In this document: positions 55,285 to 64,000 of the stretch, piece by piece
Position numbering within the stretch: position 1 is the stretch's first letter
How the letters are laid out: the number at the start of each line of letters is the position of its first letter
NCBI RefSeq assembly: GCF_019112545.1
Contig: NW_025064883.1
Location: 1,376,100-1,440,099 of the forward strand
Source of the DNA: Guyanagaster necrorhizus
Taxonomy: Eukaryota; Basidiomycota; Agaricomycetes; Agaricales; Physalacriaceae
Direction: 5' to 3'
DNA length: 64,000 nucleotides
Notes under the pieces: model-generated
Told to the model about the DNA's origin: nothing
Database searches by the model: none
The model's input: only the letters and a program-made list of their open reading frames with translations
Made by a program: the position numbers and the translations under genes

Positions 55285-57217
55285 ATGGCCTCCCGTCTAC
55301 CCCGATACCGAAGCAGCTCTCCCGAAAGAACTCTCATGGCGCCTGCTCTCAAGCGAAAAGCCCAGGATCAGAATGATCCCCCAGTCAGAAAAATACTCAA
55401 ACCCCTCTCAAAATCAGGCGTCCTCAGCGCCCCCAAACCTCTCACAAAACCTCGTCCACCTGCTCTAACGACGGGAACGCGTGCCACCCAGATCTCCGAC
55501 TTGACAAAACAACTGGGTGAGGCAAAGTCACAGGCTCGGGACCACCTCCATGCCCTCAACCTCGCCAACGATGAAATCGCCACGCTCAAACGGACTCATT
55601 CAATGCAGGTGTCGGAGCTCGAATATGACATACGGAAGGGACAACTCCAAGTCGAGGAACTGGACCAGGATTTGCAATTGGCCAGGACAGAGGTGCAAAA
55701 GCTGCGGGAGAGCGTGAGCCAACTCACATCGACAGGACAGGATATGCAGAAACAGTTGAACAATAAAGCAGAGGTTATCGCAGCTCTCAGGACAGATGTG
55801 GAAGCTCTGAAATCCGAGGCCATCGATGCCGAGTCAGTACGTCGACAGCTGCACAACACCATCCAAGAATTGAAAGGAAACATCCGAGTCTTCTGTCGAG
55901 TACGTCCCGATCCATCCCCAGAGTTGGCGAATGTCAGCTACAGCAAAGAGAAAAGAGATATCACCGTCACGTCGACGAGTGAGAGCGCCACTGGCCAGCA
56001 GCGCAAGGACGTGCATAGCTTTACCTTCGACAGGGTGTTCGAACCGAACGCAACCCAGGCAGAGGTTTTTGAAGAGGTTTCGCAGTTGGCACAGAGCTGC
56101 ACAGATGGATACAATGTCTGTATATTTGCTTATGGTCAGACAGGTTCTGGCAAGTCCTTCACAATGGAAGGCGGACAGGTAAATATCATTCGTGTATCGT
56201 CTCTTTATCCCACTCATGCATGTAGACTGAGGAAATGGCTGGTATGATTCCAAGGGCTGTTGATCAGGTTTTCCGCGTCACCAATGATCTCAAGTCTCGC
56301 GGTTGGGAATATACATTGGAAGGGCAATTCCTTGAAATTGTACGTTTCAATAGCCTCTTTCCGTGCTTCTCATCCCTCATTTAGCCTCCTAGTATAATGA
56401 AACTATCAACGACCTACTAGCATCATCGGCTTCTGTCAATGCCATCTCTTTGTCCTCTTCCTCTACCCAATATAACATTAAACACGATCCTCAAACCCGT
56501 ACAACTACTGTGACGAATTTGACCAGCATGCCTCTCACCTCTCCTACTCGTGTCCGTACTCTACTTCTTCAAGCCCAGTCCCGGAGGAGTGTCGCAAGCA
56601 CGCTCATGAACGAGTATTCTTCCCGCTCCCATTCCGTGTTCCGCGTAAAGATTGAAGGTGCCAATGAAACCAGTGGAGAGCGATGCGTAGGGTGGCTGAA
56701 CCTGGTCGACCTGGCAGGTAGTGAGCGATTAAATGTGAGCTTTGCGGGCAGCGTGGGACCTGGGGCAGAGCGGTTGAAGGAGACGCAGAATATCAACAAG
56801 AGTTTAAGTTCTCTGGGTGATGTTATTTCCGCTCTGGGTGAGAAGGGCGCAAATGGGGAGAAACATGTGCCATACAGAAATTCAAAGGTGGGCGCTGGCC
56901 TTTTGCTGTGTGGTGTTACGTTGAGCATTGGCACAGTTGACGTACCTTTTGCAATATTCTTTGAGTGGAAGCTCCAAGACCTTGGTACGTATTTCGTTAT
57001 CTTGCTTTCGGTCAGTATTAACCTTTGGGCGACATAGATGATCCTCAATCTCTCGCCTCTGGCAGCCCATCTCAATGAGTCACTTAATTCTCTACGATTC
57101 GCTACCAAGGTCCTTTATTTCTCCATCACATTCCCCTTGCGTGTATACTTACTGTGATGCTTTCAGGTTAACAACACTACTATTGGCACTGCGAAAAGCT
57201 CGAAACAGGGTCGGTGA
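55285..57217 (+). CDS. Kinesin-14, minus-end directed motor
   Basis: Six exons (55285-56178, 56226-56339, 56393-56887, 56937-56984, 57038-57109, 57167-57217) give 557 residues. A basic N-terminal tail ([17 protein letters not shown]) is followed by a coiled coil of about 130 residues and then the motor, which begins with the kinesin-14 neck [14 protein letters not shown]. Nucleotide motifs are complete: P-loop GQTGSGKS, switch I NEYSSRSH, switch [10 protein letters not shown]. The motor is C-terminal, as in Kar3, KlpA and Pkl1, which walk to the minus end and act in spindle assembly and karyogamy. The end (SSKQGR) is short and basic. The coiled coil is shorter than in Kar3 of yeast. Confidence 0.93.
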
Positions 57218-57633
57218 GAATAAGCGGAGCTTGGCATGTCGTTGTGTCGGTATTTATTTTGACGGACTGTTAGGAGCGACCTGACTATTCTACCTCCTGT
57301 ATAAGTTATGTGCCAATCAACCAGTCTGTACGCTATTTCTGGGGCCCGTAGATAGCGAGGTCATAGCCATAGACTCGAGGAAGAACAAACCATGCTGGTG
57401 GTGTCGACAATTCATCGAGACGTCTGCATACTTGCTCTGTAGTGACGGTTGTTGAATGTGCTAAGTTCATTGAGGCATCCTTGCATATCTGAATTAGATG
57501 CTGTCTCACTGAAGCTTGTTTCGGCAACTTTCTACAGAAAAAAGAAAATGCTATGTTTGGGACAATTTGGCTCCAGCCTCAAACGAACAGCAAATCAAAT
57601 CTACTTTGAACAACTTGCCCTCAGCTGTTTGCC
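57218..57633. other. Upstream region of remodeler gene, no gene called
   Basis: 416 bases. A 64-codon minus-strand frame (57527-57333) ends YGYDLAIYGPQK; it has no family, no clear promoter and overlaps the remodeler's likely leader, so I leave it out. Confidence 0.4.
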
Positions 57634-60600
57634 ATGTCTGGCAAGGACTCTTCTGACCCAGTTCTCCTCTCGACCCCCGATAGAGAGAGCCAACCGAGCT
57701 CATCAGATCTAGAAACCGCTCATTCCAAACCCGTTCCTGGTCAATCGCGTAAATTCGTCATTCTCCCTCCGATACTCCCCTCAGAAGAAAGAAGAAGGTA
57801 CAAGGACATGCCAGAGAAGGGCAAGATACTTGATATCGAGCCTCCCGTCGATGAAGTAATGGGCGAATACAGAGACGACCAGGGTCGGGACTGGTATTAT
57901 GCACGCTATCAACAGGGAATTACTCATAGAGTGCGTGTCCCTGTCATATTAACGTGTTTTGGCCTGCGTTTTGACGCGTTGTCCTTTTCAGTTTCGTAAA
58001 AGGACATTCGAAATGAATCACGAAGATCTGGTCCAGACATATAGTACGCGTTTTTGTAATCACACCTGGTCACTAACATCCCGACATCCTCCTCTTCAGA
58101 GATGCGCAAAGCCAATGGATTACTGCCACATTTCGATCCGACTGGTCACGATGTCCATCCTAAAGCTCGTCCTATTGTCGTGTTAAAGATTGATAAACGT
58201 CGGACTGGACCTGCTTTCGCAGACGTTGTCCCAGACTCTGAGGAAGATGGGGAAGATGAGGACGAAGAGGAGAACTCGTCAGAGGATGAAGATGAATATG
58301 GAGCACCATCGCGTCGACTTAGACGGATATCCCACACAAAACGCTCGACCCTCCCTTTCAGTCCGACCAAGACACGCTCTCAGAGAGTCTATGTTGTCCA
58401 AGAGTCCGAGGATGAAGATGACGCCGGAAGCGCTGCCCCCCGACGACGATCGACGCGTAATAGAAAGCCTATGAAGATTGACATCGACGAGTACTCGGGG
58501 GCATCATCAGACGGTGGAGACAGCGATGACTACGCTACTTCACGCAAGGCCAAAGCGAAGAATTCCACGAAAAAGAAGAAAAGTAGGCATGGATCTGCTT
58601 CGCGACCCACGTATGGCTTTTTTCGCCCCGTTGCTGACATTAACTATGACCCTTTCTCCGATGACGAATCTTCCGCATTAAGGGCGCATCGTTCTGTTTG
58701 TGAGAAATGTCATCGAGGTCCTACTCATGTCCTACAAGCAGCCGCGCAAAAGAAGAAAAAGGGCAAGGGCCGAAGAAAGAAGACATCAGATGATGAGCTT
58801 GAGCCTGATTCTACGGATGAAGTGGAGCGACTTGGTGAACTCGGGGGCTGGGTTCGATGGTGCGTCTTTTTCTCTAAACAATTTATATGATGTTGAGGAC
58901 AATTGTCAGTTTGAAGTGTCCTGTTACTGCTCATTGGCATTGCCTTGCTAACACTCAAAGAGACGAAATCTTGAAGGCTACCCGAGAACGGGACAGAAAA
59001 TTGTGGATCGATGCTAATCCTGACGATGCGGTCAACGTGGAGAAGCATGGTCCGACTAAACGTCCTGGATTGGACATTTCTGAAACAACCGAGTTTATCT
59101 GCGGTTCGTATCTTCAACGAAATGTAGAATTACAGTTCTGACAGGTTAGTTAACAGGTTCCTGCATGAAAGGCGGCATCTGTATGACGTGCATGGAGGCT
59201 GCTGTCGAGCCGGATCCATCACGGGTGCAAAAGCCTCAGGATGCCAGCATAACAAACCCGGTACCAACGGATCCTGATAACACGAATACTAAGGAGAACG
59301 ATGTCGCGCGTGAACTTCGATTCCGTTGCTTCACCTGCAAACGACTGTCCCATTACGACCATCTTCCCAAGCCGCCTAATCACGTAGCTGATACAGTAGC
59401 AGAGATTGCTGAGCATTATCAGAGGAATTGGCTTTGTCACGACTGTGCATCTTTCACCTATCCCCTAGACAAGATCCTAGCCTGGCGCCCTTATCCTGTT
59501 AATGCCGTTGAACCTCCTCGATCCCTGGATGAGACACCGAATTACAAGAGTCCTTTACCTCGAGAATACCTGGTCAAATGGGAGGAACGAAGTTATCGTC
59601 GGCTCAATTGGGTTCCTCATATGTGGTTACTCTCCACTCATCCCTCCAAATTGAGGAATTTCTTGACAGGCGGTTCAAAAGTCGAACTTTTAGCTACGTC
59701 GAGGAAGCAGATCGAACTTGAAGAACCAGCTTCCATCTTTGACGAAGTGGATCAGTCTCGGGCATCTTCAGTAAAGCCTGGAACAAGCACTCCACAGCTT
59801 CTCCAAGATGCTATCCCTGATGCTGAATCTCGGATTCCTCCTGAATGGAAGACTGTGGACCGTATATTGGACATTCGTCTCTGGTGCTCCAAGCCGAAGA
59901 AGAAAGCGGTCAACAAAGACAAGGGAACATTACGAAGAACGTCTAGTGATGAGGAGATGGAAGACGACACCGACAACAGCTTTGGGTCGGACTATAATGC
60001 CGCATTCAGTAGTGGAGAGCAACCCCATAACAGCTTGCTTGAAACTGTCGATGACTGGGAGGAGCGCACTGGTGACGATTTCACGACTGAGAACATTGAG
60101 CTCGTTGTATGGGCTTTCATCAAATGGGATGATCTTGGTTACGATGAAGGTCAGCTCAATTTCGAACTCTGATTTTTTTGCTTAATAGGCTCGCTAGCAT
60201 CATGGGATTCTCCACCCCAAAAGACCGACATTACTTACCAAGCATTTGAAAGCGCACTATCACGTTACATAAATTCTCGGACGGTTCAGGTTCCAAAACT
60301 AAAGGCTCATGAGATATCTGCGTACGAAAATCGGCCTAAAGATGAATACAAGCGTAAATATGCACTTCTGGATGCCGCTGATCTGAACCTGGGTCAGCAA
60401 CCTGAGTTGAAGTTAATGCCTTTCCAGGTAAAACTAGTTCGTCTATGTTAATATTTTGCTCACTTTTGGTTAGGTTGACGGTTTCAATTGGCTAGTTGAC
60501 AATTGGTGGAACAAACAACCATGTATTCTAGCTGATGAGATGGGTCTGGTATGTTACCAGAACCTCTTCTGGCAAGACCGCATTCAATATGTCATTAGGG

Positions 60601-63600
60601 TAAAACAGTTCAAATTGCAACTTTCATTGGGAAAATCGCATTCGAATGGAAGGCTTTTCCGGCTCTTGTAGTTGTCCCCAATTCTACCATCACCAACTGG
60701 GTCAGAGAATTTGAGCGCTGGGCACCAAACCTTCGGGTGGTACCGTTTTACGGAGAAAGCAAAGCCCGTGAAGTGATCAAAAACTTCGAGCTCAGACACA
60801 AGACGAAAGAGGCTGGTACAACCGGTGCCAAATTCCATGTGCTCGTCACGACGTACGAGGCACTCTTAGGCCAAAAAGACTTCACGCCCGTCTTCAGAAA
60901 TCAACCACGTTGGGAGGTAAATTCGTGCGCCCTGTAAGCGATGCTTTTTTACGCTGACTATATTCCAAAGATCTTGGTCATCGATGAAGGTCAAAGATGC
61001 AAGTATTGCTGTTATTTCTCAAAACAGTGTGGCTCACCTTATTTCTAGTGAAGAGCGACAAGAGTCTGCTTTTTAGGAAGCTGAATGAGCTGAATAGTAT
61101 TCATCGGATAATTATGACAGGGGTAATCTTCTCTAAGCCCTGCTCTTTCTTCTACTCATAATTAATTTCAGACGCCCCTGAATAACAACATACGAGAGCT
61201 ATTCAATCTCATGAACTTCCTTGATCCCGAGCAGTGGAACGATTTGGAGGCTATGGAAAAGGAACATGAAGAACTGACTGAGGACCTCATAAAGCAACTC
61301 CATTCTAGGTTGAGGCCTTACTTCCTTCGTCGTATCAAAAGTGAAGTGCTTCAACTACCTCCGAAGGTGAGTTCATGTGCAGCTTATACACATACGTCCT
61401 AATCCAAATTGTGCTTAGAACGAAGTCATTGTCCCGGTCTCAATGACGCCTTTGCAAAAAGAAATCTATCGTCGTATCCTGAGTAAGTTTTTCTTCCTTT
61501 GACAACATAATATAATCTGAATTTCGTTTGGGTAGGCCACAACCTGGAGCTTCTCGCTGCTCTAACTAAGCCCGACGCGAAAACCGGCGTGCAGTCAAAG
61601 GGTCGCATCAACAATGTTCTCATGCAATTACGAAAGTAAGTCTTGAGGAATTTTTGGTCACAGCATTCTAATGGGCTTTAGGTGTCTTCAACATCCTTAC
61701 CTGTGCTTCGAAGACATCGAACCCGCCGGGCTTCCGCCACAAGAGACTCACGAGAAACTGATAGATGCTAGCGCAAAGCTGCGTTTGCTGAAATCCTTGC
61801 TGCCCAAGTTGAAAGCTCGAGGTCATAGAGTACTACTTTTCAGTCAGGTACGTCATCGGCATCTACTTGAGACCATGTTATTCAGATAGATTAGTTCGTG
61901 ATTGGATTGAACATCATTGAGGATTTCTTGATTGGAGAAGGCATGAAATACCTGCGCCTGGTTTGTTACAAAGGTTTTGACCCCAACTGTAAACTGAGTC
62001 TTCTTAGGACGGAAACACGAAGGGTACTGAGCGTCAGAAAGGAATGGACGAATTCAATCGTCCAGGGTCTGATGTTTTCATATATCTTTTGACGACACGC
62101 GCAGGGGTAGGTGGTCAGTGAATCTGTGTTTGCTGCACTCTGACCAGTTAATTAGGGCGTCGGCATCAATTTGTTTGTAAGTTGCCTATGGGTCCCTGAT
62201 TTGTTTAGGCTCATAACCATTGTCCGTAGAGTGCCGACACTGTCATCATATATGATCCTGATTTTAATCCACATCAGGTATGTCGCGGTTATTATTTACA
62301 CATTTCGGCCTAATGTTTCGTACTTACTTTTGCAGGATCTTCAAGTAGGTCTTCATGCAGATGACTGGGATCGTATATATAACTGTTTTCTAGGCTATCG
62401 CTAGAGCATATAGATTCGGACAGCAGAAAACTTGCCTAGTCTTCAAATTAATGGTCAGGGCATCTGCAGAAGGTTAGACGGTACCCATAAAATATTCACA
62501 GACTGTATTGATCATATCTACAGAACGCATCGTACAGGTTGGCAAGAAAAAGATGGTGTTAGACCATCTCATTGTGCAGAAGATGGATGACGATGACTCG
62601 GCAGGAGAAAATGTGCAATCGATTCTTGGCTATGGCGCTCAAGCTCTCTTTGAATCCGGAAATGAATCGACAAATGATATAGCCTGTGCGTTGAACTGCC
62701 ACTGAGACTGCTCTCTTATCTTACAGTGCTACACCCAGACACCGATCATGACGTCGATAATCTCATAGAAAAAACCGAGAAAGAAGGTGACCAGGACGAG
62801 TCAGCAAAGGATGGCGCTGCTGCGTTCTCGTTTGCCAAGATCTGGACAGCTGATCGTGAAACTCTGGAAGAGGTGAGAGACGAAGATCAGGGCGATTCCT
62901 GGACGACGACGTTACAGTTGATCACCGCGGAGCACGAGAAGATGCAACAGCAAGAAGTGGTTGCGACAGGCCGGGGAGTGCGTCGGAAAGCCGCAGTCCA
63001 GCCACAGGTAACTAAGATTTGACTCTAGCAGTCCGGAACATATTGACCCATTGAAATCAAGGCCGGTGTTTATGTCGAGGATACGCCTAAGGCTCCCCCA
63101 ACCAAGAACAAATCCAAAAGTACAGCATCCAGTATATCGGACGGGTCTGCCTATGGAGTTTCGGAAATATCCGACGACGATGCTAGCACTCGCACAGACG
63201 CTAGCGTCGGTATGCAGGACATTGAAATGATTGTGCCTCCTCCACCCATGCCAAAGAAAATTAAGAAATCAAAGGAACTTGGATCATTCACAGCCATCCA
63301 GAACACTGTCAATACTTGTGGACTGTGCGGAAAGAGACACGGAGATCGACTGGGCGAATGCGCGATGACGGACAAGTCAGAGAATCTGGCTGAATTCAGG
63401 GAGATGCTAATTCTCCATGCGGACGATGAACCATTTGAAGAGCGGGTATGTTTTTCTGCCCATTGTACTGCGCCCACTGACTTGTTCCTGGTCAACAGGA
63501 AGCTGCAGTTGAGGCCATTGATCGAGTCCTACATCACCGGGGACATCTCAGTCTAATTACAGGCCAGCCTCTGTACCCAGTGGTAAAGCAGTCGATGCAG

Positions 63601-64000
63601 AACTTTGTGGTCAAGAAGTCCAAGCCACAGCTGGCGAATGGATCATGGCCCTCTGCGGCTGCCTCAGCCTCAGCACCTGTAGCTGGTCCGTCACAGTCTT
63701 CCAAGATACAAGCCGCTGCATCTACATCTGTAGGCGGAGCGCCATCCTGCACGGCCGGATCATCTAAGCGTGCTCCATCACCAACTCGGCTGATTTCTGA
63801 GTCAGCCAAAGCTAAGAAAGCAAAGCTGACTGAGGAACCTTGTTGTGTTGTATGCGAGCAGACCTACCATATACTCGTTGATTGTCCCCTGGTCAAGGCA
63901 GGTCCGAGAAGGTTCGTTGTGCGACCCATGTTGCGATGAGACCGACTGAGGCTGTTTTCTGTTTTCTTCAGTGTTGTTAAGGAGATAAAGCGTCTAGAAG
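57634..64000 (+). CDS. Mit1/CHD-like SNF2 chromatin remodeler, 3' end outside
   Basis: Start MSGKDSSDPVLLSTPDRESQ at 57634; many exons. In order: a chromo-like segment (GEYRDDQGRDWYYARYQQG), an acidic and basic linker, Cys-rich PHD-like fingers (CEKCHRGPTHVL ... CPVTAHWHC ... CGSCMKGGICMTC ... FRCFTCKRLSHYDHL), a second chromo-like part (YLVKWEERSYRRLNWVPHMW; WAFIKWDDLGYDEG), and the SNF2 ATPase: LADEMGLGKTVQ, IDEGQRLKSDKS, MTGTPLNNNIRELFNLMNFL, RPYFLRRIKSEV, VLLFSQF, LTTRAGGVGINL, RAYRFGQQKT. The C-terminus has zinc knuckles (C-x2-C-x4-H-x4-C in CCVVCEQTYHILVDC). This resembles the SHREC remodeler Mit1 of fission yeast and basidiomycete CHD-like proteins that silence heterochromatin. At 63920 an intron reads into the right edge, so the gene is incomplete. 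Confidence 0.87.

Noticed and set aside
57333..57527. Minus-strand 64-codon frame upstream of the remodeler
   Set aside because: Single short frame without family or splice context, lying in the remodeler's likely leader.
1..64000. A biosynthetic cluster or other multi-gene system
   Set aside because: The genes are mostly single-copy housekeeping types with mixed strands and unrelated pathways; there is no core synthase, transporter and regulator set.

Overview
The window is nuclear DNA from a filamentous basidiomycete, most likely an Agaricomycete. Nearly every gene is broken by many short introns (about 45-60 nt) with GTRNGT-like donors, genes lie close together on both strands, and the products are typical fungal housekeeping proteins: Kre6/Skn1 glucan synthesis, RAVE subunit Rav1, Ima1, Rab GDI, a UBE2O-type E2, a Mit1/CHD-like remodeler and a heparinase-type polysaccharide lyase. 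There are no operons, phage, CRISPR arrays or clear transposons. I saw no tRNA or rRNA gene, but I could not run a covariance-model search. All exon structures were read by eye from frame, splice signals and family conservation.

Left part (1-17 kb). A partial WW-domain reading frame (-) runs off the left edge. It is followed by a conserved-looking unknown gene (-) and about 2 kb with no recognisable gene. Then come a C6 zinc-cluster protein (+), an LCCL-domain membrane protein (-), two unknown genes (-), seipin (+), an eroded short-chain dehydrogenase pseudogene (+), an SH3BGR/glutaredoxin-fold protein (-), low-molecular-weight tyrosine phosphatase (+), the inner nuclear membrane protein Ima1 (-) and an SNAPC1-like protein (+).

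Middle (17-42 kb). Genes in order: Kre6/Skn1 beta-glucan synthesis protein (+), UBE2O-like E2 (-), an F-box protein (+), N-acetylglutamate synthase of arginine synthesis (+), an unknown Agaricomycete-type gene (-), the carnitine/acylcarnitine carrier (-), a multi-FAS1 membrane protein (-), RAVE subunit Rav1 (+) and Rab GDI (-).

Right part (42-64 kb). Genes in order: a Rap1/TERF2IP-type Myb protein (-), methylmalonate-semialdehyde dehydrogenase (+), a Ser/Thr-rich single-pass membrane protein (-), a membrane-anchored heparinase II/III-like protein (-), peroxisomal 3-ketoacyl-CoA thiolase (-), a TatD nuclease (+), kinesin-14 (+) and a Mit1/CHD-like remodeler (+) that runs off the right edge.

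Genes that could work together by known function, though not as a cluster: thiolase (peroxisomal beta-oxidation) and the carnitine carrier (acetyl/acyl export to mitochondria); Kre6/Skn1, FAS1, Ser/Thr-rich and heparinase-like proteins at the cell surface; Ima1, Rap1-type Myb, kinesin-14 and the remodeler in nuclear organisation. The most unusual features are in gene structure: a 7-nt microexon in the catalytic region of UBE2O, two 14-nt exons, a first coding exon that is only the ATG, six GC-AG introns, a multiply frameshifted pseudogene, and two in-frame stops at suspicious places (WW domain and F-box gene). I found no convincing undescribed multi-gene system.
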